Numbered from the stretch's first letter, positions 32,469 through 43,007 are shown. The stretch: 64,000 bases of DNA from Gonocerus acuteangulatus (GCA_946811695.1 OX328132.1:53387359-53451358); one strand, 5' to 3'. A program made the numbers and translations. Notes: generated by a model from the sequence alone, not told the origin.

Positions 32469-32825
32469 CTATGTTATCAAACCGATGGAGGGCTGGAATT
32501 CGATTTTAGTCGAAGCTCCCGTGACTAACGATGCCGAACGTAGGTCTATATGAGCGTCTAATTGCCCTAGCAAGTCCAGGCCAAATAGTCCATCTCCTTC
32601 TAAGCAGACGTCTGCCACTATGACGTCGTAGGATAGCCGATGGCCCTTAGCCTCGATATTCACCGTTTGAACACCGCGCACAGGGACTACCACACCAGTA
32701 ACCCCCCTAATTTTACTAGTCGTGGGTCTTAACTGGGATCCTGAGACAGGCGATCTGATGGGGGTAACGTCCGCACCGGTGCCTACTATCATTTTATGAA
32801 TCCGCCCATTAATCCAGGCACTCAC
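32469..32825 (-). pseudogene. Gypsy 1 retropepsin-like protease
   Basis: Frame reads AWINGRIHKMIVGTGADVTP, RGVTGVVVPVRGVQTVNIEA, then LFGLDLLGQLDAHIDL. In gypsy proteases the first motif is 'VDTGA.VT' and the later one '.LG.D.L....A..D'. Here the catalytic Asp is replaced (VGTGAD), so it would be inactive. It lies between the gag knuckle and RT in the normal order. 32112-32468 holds the protease-RT linker with no clear motif. Confidence 0.65.
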
Positions 32826-32999
32826 CTTTAACCCTTTCTCACCGCCACCGCCTATGCTTTTGTCGCCATCTTAGGACCGGAGTCCTTCCTAAGCCGTCCT
32901 TTCGTAGTAGATTTAACAACAGATTGGGGAAGGGGATGCCCGGGACGCCCACATTCTTTCCTTACCTTTGGAAAATATGCCTCAAACCCTTCTATTTTT

Positions 33000-33060
33000 T
33001 ACATCCCCTGGCCCAATGGTTTGTCTCCTCACAATGAGAACAGCCTCTAGGAGTATCCCT
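33000..33060 (-). pseudogene. Gypsy 1 gag CCHC zinc knuckle
   Basis: Minus strand encodes CSHCEETNHWARGC, a C-x2-C-x4-H-x4-C nucleocapsid knuckle that binds RNA in gag proteins. It is in a different frame from the main gag stretch. Confidence 0.65.
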
Positions 33061-33145
33061 CCTAATGGCCGATCTAACCACCTCCGGATAAATCTTTTTA
33101 TTACGCCGATGATGCACCTCTACCGTGCTGCTTTTCTTACCGTAC

Positions 33146-33664
33146 TCATTCCGCCTCAATAGCACTCGTCTTTTCGATCGTGGTTTGTAGGTTGGTTGGG
33201 AACGCGAGTCTTGTCAACTTCCCAGTTTCACCTCCAAGACCATTTAAATATGACGCGAGAACGACTTTTTCTAGCTGTTTTCGAGCTCCTATAGCTACCT
33301 CTTCCGAAAATCCCTCACATGAAAGAGATCTCTCTCCCATCCTTCGACGACGATCGGCGAAAGTCCATGCATCCTCCCCATGTTCCTGTCTCATCGAACT
33401 CAGCAGGAGGACAAACTGCTCAGGTGGCACGTTCGTACTAAAGTGCTCAAGAAGAGCCTTCCGAATGAAGGAATATGTCACATTTAGCCCCTGGAGATCT
33501 GACCTGCTGGCTAACAAGTTCGCAGCCTTCCCTTTCAGTCTCATTCTTAACACGAGAGCTTTGTCACGATCACCCCAGTTTTCACTGATCCCCACTAATT
33601 CCAAACCATTCAGATAATCCTGGATAGAGACCTCCGAATCATCCCTGGACCAATGACTAACCAT
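33146..33664 (-). pseudogene. Gypsy 1 gag
   Basis: Frame from an ATG at 33664 (MVSHWSRDDSEVSIQDYLNG) through WGDRDKALVLRMRLKGKAAN and LEHFSTNVPPEQFVLLLSSM. This is a gag capsid pattern ('F...L......W.....A..L...L.G.A...'). The frame is open upstream into the LTR (to 33724), but the 33664 ATG fits a gag start just inside the LTR. No obvious primer binding site is seen between the LTR and this ATG, which makes the LTR inner border uncertain. Confidence 0.65.
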
Positions 33665-33679
33665 TTCACACAGAGAAAG

Positions 33680-34125
33680 ATTTACACTTAGGTTACTAAA
33701 ACATACATAAATGTCATAAACCATCGCTAAGATGAGAGAAAAGGTTGAGTGAGAGAAGGACAGCTAGATGGAGTTAAGAAATATTATCATTTGAGGAGAT
33801 TAGAGCATAATTTGGAGCTGACCTACCTCTCATCGCCATCTCGGCCAGGCCAAGACCTCAGGAACGGGCGTGGACTCTGAAGCGTCGGAGGTAAGCCAGC
33901 TCTTTTTATAACCGTTTTATCCCACTCCTGCTTTAGCAGGTGGCTGGACGAGAAACTCTTGTCGGGCCTTAAATCTTCCAGGAATCTTACGAATCTGCCA
34001 CGTGCGGTTCCAACAACCCAGACGCAACGTTTGCGGATTCGTGGTTCTCACATCTCTAGAGATGGACAGCCAACCTTTTCTCTTATCCTTATTCACTTAA
34101 CAAAGACAAAGAAAACGGGGCCTTA
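33680..34125 (-). repeat. 5' LTR of gypsy 1
   Basis: Matches the 3' LTR pieces at 19011-19424 and 23594-23626. On the minus strand its start (AAGGCCCCGTTTTC) abuts a TA-rich tract at 34125, so the first TG bases are lost or mutated. Small indels relative to the other LTR (for example CGTCGGAGGTAAGC present only here) show that the element is not recent. Confidence 0.8.
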
Positions 34126-34146
34126 TATGTATATATGTATGTATGT

Positions 34147-34210
<64 letters not shown>

Positions 34211-34683
34211 CTGTTCGCGCACCTGAGAGCTCAAAAATGCTCCGATTTTGATGAAATTTGGTACAAAAATCTTTCGTGTAATTTGAAAGTTCGCGTTTGT
34301 TAACCAGCAGAATCCGTCCACCGGAACATGGTTTTTGAAGCGACATTCGCCCCCCAAAAATATTTTCAACTGCCTTTATGCTGATGGTTTTTTTTGTTTG
34401 TTTTTTTTTTTTTTTTTTTAATTACGTTGATTTGTAGAATTATTACTGTAGTAGAAGAATTTGTAGAATTATTACTATAGTAGAAGTATTTCATGAAACG
34501 CATGAAATAAGTATCTCTAGAAGTGGATTCTGGTGTCTGGCGGAAGCGGCGAGGTGAAGCCAATAAACCCCGTTCAAGAAAGGTCAAACCAAAATATTAT
34601 CTGTTTCTATTCCTAGCTTTTCAAATGACAATAGGGATAAGAACGGAACCGCGCTAAGGTGATGCAGTTCCTGCGACTCGGAC
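34124..34683 (+). mobile_element. TA-HINE copy F, right half
   Basis: TA tract (about 34153-34206), TTTGTCTGTTCGCGCACCTG, the ATTTTGATGAAATTTGGTAC block, and a right end with GGAACCGCGCTAA, GCAGTTCCTGC and GGAC at 34683. The left half is absent because the gypsy 1 LTR starts at the TA tract. Confidence 0.75.
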
Positions 34684-34734
34684 TTCTTTATGTGATGGCT
34701 TCAGATTAGTCGTTGGTCAAGGGTAAGTCCTAGG

Positions 34735-35495
34735 TAGGTAACTTGTTTTTTTTTTCCACAGATTTCAGTCTGGTAAAGATTCATTGAAGGGAATTATTTG
34801 GATCTTCGAAGAGTGAATTTTATGTGGGAAGATATTTAAGGATTGACTTTAATCAAGGATTTTGTGAACGATGGTTCAAGCAGTTGGAGATGGGATTGAA
34901 GGTGTTTGGAAGCAAGTATAGGGACTGAATTTGAAGATAGGATGGCTGTATGGCCAGCAAAATTAAAGAGGTTTGTGGAATGGTGGGTGGGCAAGTCAGC
35001 AGAGTACATGAGGAATAAGTTAGGACTTAGGATGCTGCCTTGTGGAACACCAGTAAGCTGAGGAAAGGAAGAGGACAGAGATGCTCCGAATGAGACATTA
35101 AATGATCTGCCAGAAAGATAGGAATTTATTTTAAGTTAATAGGTTGAGGGAAGGATTTTTTTAAGTTTAAAAAGCAAGCCCTGGTGCCACTCCCGATCAA
35201 TTGCTTGAGCAATATCATGAAATACACCAGAGCAATACTTCTTCTGCTCAAAGGAAGAGGAGAAGGAGTCAACTATTCTGTGGCATTGGAGGATAGTGGA
35301 TAGGATATTCGAAAACCATATTGGTGGGAAGTGAGACAGGGTTCAAGAATGGGGATTAGACGTTTGAGGAGAAGCTTTTCGAGGATTTTATCCATAATGG
35401 AAAGGAGGGAGATATGGTGATAAGACAAAGGATAATGTACAGGTTTCCTGGATTTGTGGATTATTTTGATGGTTGATAATTTCCAAAAGTTGCAG
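34735..35495 (-). pseudogene. Jockey-like LINE reverse transcriptase relic
   Basis: Minus strand pieces: [66 protein letters not shown] and [12 protein letters not shown]. The last corresponds to the RT catalytic FADDTA box with the two aspartates replaced. 'YRPISLL...KI.EKLL..RL.......HQFGFR' and 'GVPQGS.LSP.L' are Jockey-group RT motifs. Many stops; it cannot encode an enzyme. Confidence 0.7.
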
Positions 35496-35507
35496 TATGT
35501 CTACTTA

Positions 35508-35950
35508 CTTACTTACTCCCCAGCACTACAGGTCTTTGTGACCCTTGGCCTTCTGGACTATGTCCTTCCTTCCGTCACGGTCCATGGCAGCGTTCCTCCA
35601 ATTTTTTAAACCCAGTTTAGCAGCATTCCTTGCTACTTCATCTTTCCAACGGCTTCTTGGCTTGCCTCTTTTTTTGTAGGATTGCCATGTCCAACATCTT
35701 CTTCTGCAACCTCTCTTCCTTCATTCTTACAATGTGACCCGCCCATTGCAGCCTACCTGGTTTTATATAATTAACAATATCCAGATTTTTCAGTATGGCT
35801 GCGATTTCAGCATTACTCTTTAACTTCCATATTCCATCTATCTTAGCTGCACCATATATCCTTCTATGCAGTGTGCCTACTAATTTTGTCAAAGCCAATT
35901 TCATGACTTGCAATGCCAATTTCATGCCCATTGAAAAGAAAATAATTTCA
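35508..35950 (-). pseudogene. LINE 3' end: RT C-terminus with (AGTA)n tail
   Basis: Minus strand reads GTLHRRIYGAAKIDGIWKLK, NLDIVNYIKPGRLQWAGHIV and RMKEERLQKKMLD, the common end of insect RTE/CR1-like RTs ('..GRL.WAGHV.RM...R..KK.L'). Coding is followed by a CTGCCATGGACCGTGACGGA-type 3' UTR and a GTAAGTAAGTAAG tail at about 35508-35520. The region 35951-36417 shows no further feature. Confidence 0.7.
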
Positions 35951-37047
35951 CTAAATAAGAGAAAGCCTCAACTTTTAGCTTTAAATTATTTGTAACCTTA
36001 CACGGATTACAGGATTGCAGTGATATCTATAAACATACAAATTAACATCCATTTAAGACACTTAATAAAATGTAGATCATATGTTAAAGAGGGTAGTTCA
36101 CATTAATTTTAAAAGTTAAGAAACGATTATACTAATTATTTAAGAATTTCTATAGGATTAGCAGCCTAACAAATATGAACAATGGTAGCTGAATTCTAAA
36201 TTTCTAAAAATAGTACTAATTAAATATTCATTATCAATGTAAACAATTTAGTAAATTAAAGTGTATACAATCTCAATAATTAACTCTGCGTGAAAAACTC
36301 TGAAAGATAAATAAAAATATATGTAAATAATGGATAATTGATGTGCAAATGCTACAACAAAGGAATCTAACAGGGGAAGGGGGTGGGAGTGGCAGAAGTG
36401 CATTGCTGTACAAAAAAGTCTGACAAGGAACTGCATCAACTTAGCGTGGTTCCGTTCATATCCCTATTGTCATTTGAAAAGCTTAGAATAGAAACAGATA
36501 ATATTTTGTTCGGCTTTTGTTCAAAAGGGTTTATGACTTTACCTGGTCGTGCCCGCCAGACCCCGAATCCTCTTCTAGAGACACTTATTTAATATGTTTC
36601 AATGCATTGAAAAATATCAAACTTTTTCACATTTTCTTGTGTTCTTCTACTATGGTAATAATTATACAAATAAAATCAATTAAAAAATAAAATAAAAAAC
36701 CAACAGCATAAAGGCAATTGAAAATATTCAAAAGACATCATCGAATCTCTTTCTCTTGGCAAGCTATATTTCTAACAATGAATTGTTTTCCTTATTTTAC
36801 TTAATCTGTTTTATTGTCAAATACATTATCCAACTATAAGCAATTAAAAAATAACAAGGAATAAAAACAGACAAAAAGAACCGTTCATCGGTATGTGTTG
36901 TCCTCGGTGGTTATCAAGGGAATGAATTTTTCCGGATTTTCCCTCCTTTATAGCCCTGCTTCGTAGACTATGCGGGCCAATGGAGTAGGGGGTCCGTGGG
37001 CCAAAAGGGCTCGAGGGCTGTCTTCGTCGTTCGTCCGTCGTCTGTAG

Positions 37048-38433
37048 TTGGTAACCTTTACCAGTCTTCCAGCACAGGATTCCATCAACATTATTAAGAA
37101 AAACAAATTTCTGGAAGGCAAGATGATGGAACTAGCTGAGCTTGTGCTGACTTCGTGCTACTTCCAATACAGAGGAGTCCTGTACCAGCAGAAGGATGGC
37201 GTGGCCATGGGCAGCCCCCTCTCACCAGTTGTGGCCGATATTTTCATGGAGGACTTTGAAAGGCGGTTAATGGAGAAGACCGAACACAAACCGAAGCTCT
37301 GGCTAAGATATGTGGACGATGTTCTCGCAATTTGGCAGCATGGGGAAGAGGAACTTAAAAAATTCCTCTTGCTAATGAACAACTTTCACCCAGCTATCAA
37401 GTTCACCGTCGAGGAGGAGAAGGACGGAAGATTGCCTTTCTTAGACCTCATGATCATTAGAGGAAACAATGGTGAGCTGGAGCACACCGTTTATAGGAAG
37501 CCCACGGCCACAGGGAGATATTTACACTCAGACTCACACCACCACCGGGGACATAAAATGAGTGTAGTCAGGACACTCGCACATAGAGCTGTTAGCTTGT
37601 GCAGTAACCGGACACTCCTGAGGATGGAATTCGAGCAGATGACCAAGGATCTTGTCAGCAATGGTTACGATCAAAAATTAATTTCGCGAACCATCAAGGA
37701 TGTGGAAAGCCGACACAAGGAGGAAAACAGCCGGACAGACACGAAACAAAGAACCAGAATCTCCTTGCCTTACGTCAGCGGTGTCAGTGAGAGGCTGGGC
37801 AGACTCTTCAGAAAAGAGGAGATAGATGTCGCCTTCAAGCCCCTCAACAAGATAGGGGATTGCCTCGGGAAGAGTAAAGATAAGCAGCGGTTACAAGACC
37901 AGGGTGTCTACCTTCTACCGTGCGACTATGGGAAGGTGTATGTAGGTCAAACAGGTAAGAAGGTGGCCACCCGGATCGGACAACACGCTGCTGACTACAG
38001 GCTGGGGCACACCAAAACTTCTGCGGTGGCAACACACGGAGAAGAGTGCCCCAGGCAAGTATTATTCGACCGAGCCAAGACCCTAGCCAAGGAAACCAGC
38101 TTGACAAGGAGACTAATTAGAGAAGCCATCGAAATACATAAGCATCCTGTAAACTTCAATAGGGAAGATGGCCTCATCCTACCGGACATTTGGCGGCCCA
38201 TCCTTAAGAAGATAGAGGAAAAACCAGGGACTCAAGACGACCAGCACCCCACACGGACCACTGACGAACTACAGACGACGGACGAACGACGAAGACAGCC
38301 CTCGACCCCTATTGGCCCACGGACCCCCTACTCCATTCGCCCGCATAGTCTACGAAGCAGGGCTATAAAGGAGGGAAAATCCGGAAAAATTCATTCCCTT
38401 GATAACCACCGAGGACGCCACATAGCAGCCTGA
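37048..38433 (+). CDS. Penelope-like RT / GIY-YIG endonuclease 2, N-terminally truncated
   Basis: 461 codons without a stop; the first ~10 codons come from the inverted arm, so the real protein part starts near DSINIIKKNKFLEGKMMELA (about 37078). RT: YQQKDGVAMGSPLSPVVADI, catalytic LWLRYVDDVLAIW (Y-V-D-D), PFLDLMIIR, YRKPTATGRYLHSDS. Endonuclease: GVYLLPCDYGKVYVGQTGKK then RIGQHAAD; the upstream Cys pair is reduced to one Cys. RT fingers are missing. Different family from element 1 (only the motif regions agree). The stop codon lies inside the hammerhead-like motif. Confidence 0.85.
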   Translation: MVTFTSLPAQDSINIIKKNKFLEGKMMELAELVLTSCYFQYRGVLYQQKDGVAMGSPLSPVVADIFMEDFERRLMEKTEHKPKLWLRYVDDVLAIWQHGEEELKKFLLLMNNFHPAIKFTVEEEKDGRLPFLDLMIIRGNNGELEHTVYRKPTATGRYLHSDSHHHRGHKMSVVRTLAHRAVSLCSNRTLLRMEFEQMTKDLVSNGYDQKLISRTIKDVESRHKEENSRTDTKQRTRISLPYVSGVSERLGRLFRKEEIDVAFKPLNKIGDCLGKSKDKQRLQDQGVYLLPCDYGKVYVGQTGKKVATRIGQHAADYRLGHTKTSAVATHGEECPRQVLFDRAKTLAKETSLTRRLIREAIEIHKHPVNFNREDGLILPDIWRPILKKIEEKPGTQDDQHPTRTTDELQTTDERRRQPSTPIGPRTPYSIRPHSLRSRAIKEGKSGKIHSLDNHRGRHIAA

Positions 38434-38459
38434 AGAAGTCGGAGATGAACCCGACGAAA
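38430..38459 (+). ncRNA. Hammerhead-ribozyme-like core, Penelope element 2
   Basis: Reads CTGAAGA, one A, GTCGG stem, a short loop, CCGAC, then GAAA. This is CUGANGA...stem II...GAAA with a 5-bp stem II. The TGA inside CTGA is also the stop codon of the upstream reading frame. Same one-base spacing as the motif in element 1. Stems I and III not established. Confidence 0.5.
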
Positions 38460-38513
38460 TATTGCGATGGAGAGAGGAGCGACACCGCTGGAGAAAGAAG
38501 CCGTTCCATACAT

Positions 38514-38517
<4 letters not shown>

Positions 38518-38564
<47 letters not shown>

Positions 38565-38782
38565 AATTCAGCCTCCCTGACCGTCCCTAGGCCAACCCAG
38601 CCTTCAATTAATTTAATAATGGGTACCTTGGTTGGTGCTAATGACTCTAGCAGTCGAAGCAGCCAAGGGGAAAATCAGGCGGGCGGAGCATAGTACTGAC
38701 CACACTATCTCCCTAGTGTGCCGTATGGTCATGAATCAGATACCTCTATAGTATCTGGCCCTCGTGGCCTGTTACAGGACTG

Positions 38783-38842
<60 letters not shown>
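38518..38842. repeat. Two (TA)n tracts around a 225-bp unassigned segment
   Basis: TA runs at about 38518-38560 and 38787-38842 enclose sequence with TGACCGTCCCTAGGCCAACC and TGTGCCGTATGGTCATGAAT that I cannot assign; it could be a LINE 3' UTR. The second TA run belongs to TA-HINE copy G. Confidence 0.6.
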
Positions 38843-38845
<3 letters not shown>

Positions 38846-39188
38846 ACAAATTTGAACCACCGTCATTTTCGGTCTCTAGGGGTTCTGAAACGCAAAATTT
38901 TCTAGTCGGCACATTCGGATTGTTTCATGAGATCAACCTTATAAGCGGGGTTCCTCCCTATGAAGGGAGGGAGGAACCGCGCTAACAGTGACAATTACGA
39001 ATGCACAAAAGTCCTGGTATTACATTAGGCACTGGTAAATCTGAAATTTCATGACATGGTTTCAAAATTCATGACTTTTTCATGATTTTAGTGCCATATT
39101 TTCAATTTTGTGACATTTTAGTGATTTTTGTGACTTTTTCATGTAGTAGACACCCTGAGTTGGGAAAGTAGGTTGTTCTGAGGACTGC

Positions 39189-39189
<1 letters not shown>

Positions 39190-39260
<71 letters not shown>

Positions 39261-39618
39261 TTAGGAATAGGATAGCTTTTTTAGGTACGTGTTTTAGGAT
39301 CGGGTCCTGGTGCCAAAAGTTTTTAAGTTTGTGGACCGCTAAGGAAACTTCATGAGGATAAAACAATGAAGGAGGAGGAGAAAGCGGTAAGGCTGAGTCT
39401 AGGAATTCGGCTACATTTGAAGAATGGGCAGGGTTTGGGATGGATTCGTGGGGACGGAGTACTTGGGTAAGGTGAGATGCAAACGTTTCGGAAATTTTGG
39501 TGTCTCTTTTAACCCAGCTGTTATCATCTCGACAGAGAGTTCTATTTCAACCTTTCCAAATGACATTAGGATTAAGAACAGAACCGTGCTAAGATGATGC
39601 AGTTCCTGCGAGTTGGAC
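39190..39618 (+). mobile_element. TA-HINE copy H, TA tract and right end only
   Basis: (TA)n at about 39191-39258 and the right end AAGATGATGCAGTTCCTGCG with GGAC at 39618, preceded by a mutated GAACCGTGCTAA. In between lies a Jockey-like LINE piece instead of the usual blocks. Confidence 0.65.
39262..39535 (-). pseudogene. Jockey-like LINE fragment (RT linker)
   Basis: Minus strand reads RDTKISETFASHLTQVLRPH, SNVAEFLDSALPLSPP and EVSLAVHKLKNFWHQDPIL. The last corresponds to 'I..LK..KAPGPD.I' at the start of Jockey RTs. About 90 codons; lies inside TA-HINE copy H. Its C-terminal continuation could be the relic at 34735-35495, but no overlap proves this. Confidence 0.55.
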
Positions 39619-39929
39619 TTTTTTTATTTCTTTGTTAGATGCACTGTAAGACATTAAATGTTGTTAATAATCATGTACCTTAAATGAAAACAAAGAAATA
39701 ATAAATTAACTGTGAGTTTTAAGAAAAAAAAAAATAAGACTTCCAAATTTGAAAAACGGCTCAAATCAATTATATTTTTCAAACTTTAATGAATTAAAAT
39801 CAGAACACTGAACCAGCTTTAAATCTGTTAATACATTTTAAGCAATTTAGTGATCATCAATTTTAATTAAAATATAAAATGTAGAATTTTTTAATAGGCT
39901 TTTCCTCCCCTTTACAGTAAACAGACATA
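39619..39929. other. No feature recognised
   Basis: AT-rich stretch between TA-HINE copy H and the Tc1 relic. No reading frame or repeat end seen. Confidence 0.4.
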
Positions 39930-41486
39930 CAGTTAGTGTAAAAAGTATTGGAACACCCATGAATATTTTACTTTCTTAACATTAGTGACTAAAATAATGG
40001 TGCTTTAGGTAAACAGAAGGCAACAATAACATGGTGATAAGCTATATTTTAAATATTCCCTGAAAATCAACATCAAACAATGGTTTTTATGTTATTTATT
40101 AACATTTTAACAATAAAATGCAATATTCTATGCATAAAAAGTATTGGTATCTTATGTGTTAGAATCAGATTGTTTTAGTTCAATTTTTTGACATTGGCCT
40201 GAAAGGAAATCAAATCTCTGATGCAATGCAAAAAAATATAATTACACTTAATAATAAGCGCAAATGCAAGCGAGAAATTTGAAAAATTATGAACCTCAGC
40301 CATGTCTTCTTATCAAATATATTAAATCGGTATTTTACAACCAACTCTTAGTCAGCAAAACATCGCATCAGGAGGCCGAAGTGTCTCACTGTATGTGATG
40401 AAAGATAAATTTTAAGAAAAGCACAGACGAAACCACTTCTAATCAGAGGTGGTTTCGCCTGTGCTTTTTTCTTGACTGAAATCTCAAGACTCTTACAAGA
40501 CATGCAAATAGCAGTACAGTAAGAAATGATCTCAGGAAAAATTAATTACATGGTCGAATAGTACCGAAGAACTTTTTTGTAAGTAAAGTTAACAAAGAGA
40601 CAATACTTTGCTATGCAAAATAAAGTGTTAACCATCCTGCTGAATACTAGGAGTGGATTTAAAGTGTTTTTGATTACAAAATAGAAAATGTTAGCCAAAG
40701 AAGTTGACAAAATGTGTGGGGGGAGCGAATGAAGAGCTCAAATCTTGCGGCTTGGTGTCTACAGTCAAATATGAATAAGGGTTTGGGGCTGTTCGCCCGC
40801 ATAAACCATTTTCCCTGAGATCATTTCATACTGTGCTGCTACTTATGTCCCGTCAGATGATCCTCGAGATTTCAGTCGCAAGTTTTGGCGCAATCAGCCA
40901 TGGTTTTGCCTGTGATTTTGTTAAAATTAATCTTTCATCACATACAGTGAGACTCTTCGGTGTCCTGATATGATGTTTTGCTGCCTAAGAGCTGGTTGTA
41001 CAACACTGATTTTAAATATTTGTTATGGAGACATAGCTAAGGTTTACAATTTCTTGCAAACATTTGCGCTCATTATGAATCGTAATAATAAGATTTTGTA
41101 TTTTAACTGAGGTTTATTTTCCTCTGTAGCTAATGTTAAAAAAATTGAACTAAAACCATCTGATTCTAACACATAAGACACCGGGTCATCCTGCCGGACA
41201 AAGGTCACCGATAAAATGGAATTAATCCCTTCCAAAGTCCAGCTGCAATAGTAGAGAAATCGGGTTTTCCAATACTTTTTACGCATAGAATATTGCATTT
41301 TATTGTTAAAATGTAAATTAATAACACAAATACCATTGTTTGAAGTTGATTTTCAGGGAATATTTAAAATATAGCCTATCACCATGTTATTGATGCCTTC
41401 TGTTTACCTAAAGCACCATTATTTTAGTCACATATGTTAAAAACGTAGAATATTCATGGGTGTTCTAATACTTTTTACACCAACTG
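39930..41486. mobile_element. Tc1-like element with ~620 bp inverted arms (head-to-head relic)
   Basis: Ends CAGTTAGTGTAAAAAGTATT and the inverse of CAGTTGGTGTAAAAAGTATT, flanked by TA on both sides. The first ~600 bp (39930-40540) are repeated inverted in 40800-41486, far longer than normal Tc1 repeats. Both arms hold the same decayed 5' part of a transposase gene, with EIxKIMNLSHVFLSNIL and GRRPKCLTVCDER-type pieces matching the Tc1 paired-like DNA-binding domain. The DDE domain is absent. Confidence 0.7.
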
Positions 41487-41659
41487 TATACGAAGATAAA
41501 GAAAACATAAAACAGTATACAATTTTATATTGAATAATTATAAAATAAGAAATAATTACACCTAATTTAATAGTAAACACTAAGTCTGTTTTAAATTTAA
41601 GAAAATAATAATAATTACGCGATTAATATTAAAGTTATTTGCATAGAAGTAACAAAATA

Positions 41660-42711
41660 AAAGCAATCACACTCAGGCAATACCTTCACTAACGTATAGT
41701 TTCGGTGTGATAAAATGGTCGGATACGTCACTACGGGTTTTGGATCGAACTGAAATGACTAAAGCACGCATGCACCATCCCAAATCTTCAATGGCAAGGC
41801 TGTATTTGCCAAGGGAAAAGACCTTGGCCTCATCAATATTGAACATGTATGTAGATCTCAAGGAAGCAATCTAAGGTATTATATGAGATTGAGTGAGAGC
41901 CACCTTTGGACAAGAATTATACAGCCTTGAAATTGAGGGTAATTAATGAACCGGATTTAAGGACAGATTCTGATCGTCTTTCAGAATGGCAAACAAAAGA
42001 TTTGCATGACCGATATTGCAATCATTTATTTGATCCGGAGGTGAGACAACATTGTCGATAGCATTGTTGACTTCTGGTCGGCTATTTTCGGAAACTGAGG
42101 GTTTTGTTACAGCCATTCAGGACCAAGTAATTGCAACACGATCCTACCGATGACAACTTTTGAAATATATTAGTATTTCGGACAAGTGCAGATTAAGTAA
42201 CAAGGCGTATGATTCGATTCAACGCGTGATGGCAGACTGCGAAATTCTTATGGGATCTGATAACCTTCAGAGACACAACAATGATGCCAAGATATATCAT
42301 CAAGCACTAGCAGAGAAGTTTGGCATTATGGAAAGTACGGTACCGTATTATCGCTACGGTACCGTATTATCGAACATGATGGAATTAAAATCTACAGGGA
42401 CAAAGCTATGAATAGGGACCGAACTGTTCACCACAATAAACCAGATATTCTCATCACCGACAAGCACAATAAGTCTGCTGATATAATTCATATATCAGGG
42501 CCGAATGATGAAAATATCCAGAAAGCATATACCAAAAAGCTACGAAAATATTAAGACTTGGCCATTGAGTTAAAAGATCTCTATAAAGTAGATTCCGACC
42601 AATGGCTTGATACCGAATACTACAGTCAGTGGCAAATATCTGAAATTGTCAGAGGAACACTTAATACTATCCCAGCAAGCAGTTTTACTCGACACATCTA
42701 GAATCGTTAGA
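41660..42711 (+). pseudogene. LINE C-terminal domain relic
   Basis: Pieces in several frames: TKARMHHPKSSMARLYLPRE, LSEWQTKDLHDRYC, GFVTAIQDQVIATRSYR, CEILMGSDNLQRHNNDAKIY and HQALAEKFGI, then RTVHHNKPDILITDKHNKSA and KAYTKKLRKY. This series (…IHHPKS..ARLYLP…, C..L....Y..RHN.VA.I.H..LA…, …NKPDI...) is the long C-terminus of an insect LINE group whose RT lies upstream; here only the end is left. A 3' UTR-like stretch and (AAT)n/(TA)n tail (42755-43000) may belong to it. Confidence 0.6.
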
Positions 42712-42892
42712 AAATGTCTTAATGCCCATAATTAATAAATAAAAATAATCCTTTTTACTGTTTGGAACTATCCCACAGTAAAATATTCTCCAGTAATCTG
42801 AGAGACCCCACACCCATAATAAACAATTCTTTCGGTTGGCAATAGCCCCCGAAAGAATTTACCCCAGACAACTGAGGAGAACATACTCCATA

Positions 42893-42955
42893 ATAATAAT
42901 AATAATAAAAATTATATATATAATATATATATATATATATAATAATAATAAAAAT

Positions 42956-43000
<45 letters not shown>
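42893..43000. repeat. (TAA)n and (TA)n microsatellites
   Basis: Alternating TAA and TA runs; position after the LINE C-terminal relic fits a LINE 3' tail. Confidence 0.7.

Positions 43001-43007
<7 letters not shown>

Larger units (their letters stand above)
19011..34125 (-). mobile_element. Ty3/gypsy LTR retrotransposon 1, heavily nested (~15 kb)
   Basis: Minus-strand element bounded by two copies of the same ~440 bp LTR. The right copy is the 5' LTR (33680-34125) and the left is the 3' LTR (19011-23626, interrupted). Reading from right to left: gag with a CCHC knuckle, a retropepsin-like protease, RT, RNase H, an integrase C-terminal piece, a pol tail, and an unassigned 3' reading frame. 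Inserted in it are LOA LINE 1, TA-HINE copy E, a palindromic repeat block, LOA LINE 2 and a poly(A) retroinsert. The integrase catalytic core is not found. All protein regions carry stops or frameshifts. Confidence 0.8.
36901..38515 (+). mobile_element. Penelope-like element 2 with inverted 5' arm
   Basis: The first ~150 bp (36901-37049) are the inverted copy of 38265-38416, the end of its own coding region: TCCTCGGTGGTTATCAAGGG at the left mirrors CCCTTGATAACCACCGAGGA at the right. Then follow the RT and GIY-YIG frame, a hammerhead-like motif and a (TA)n tract (38518-38560). Such inverted terminal pieces are usual for inserted Penelope elements. Confidence 0.8.
36418..38984 (-). mobile_element. 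TA-HINE copy G (inverted), holding Penelope-like element 2
   Basis: Minus-oriented copy: its 3' end (GTC.., GGAACTGC, TTAGCGTGGTTCC) is at 36418-36452 and its 5' end (GAGGAACCGCGCTA) ends at 38984, next to a TA tract at 38787-38842. Internal blocks 36453-36890 are standard. Penelope-like element 2 and an unassigned 220-bp stretch (38562-38785) fill the middle. Confidence 0.7.

Noticed and set aside
33180..33617. Plus-strand 145-codon frame
   Set aside because: Antisense to the gypsy 1 gag, which has the supporting order gag-knuckle-protease-RT on the minus strand.
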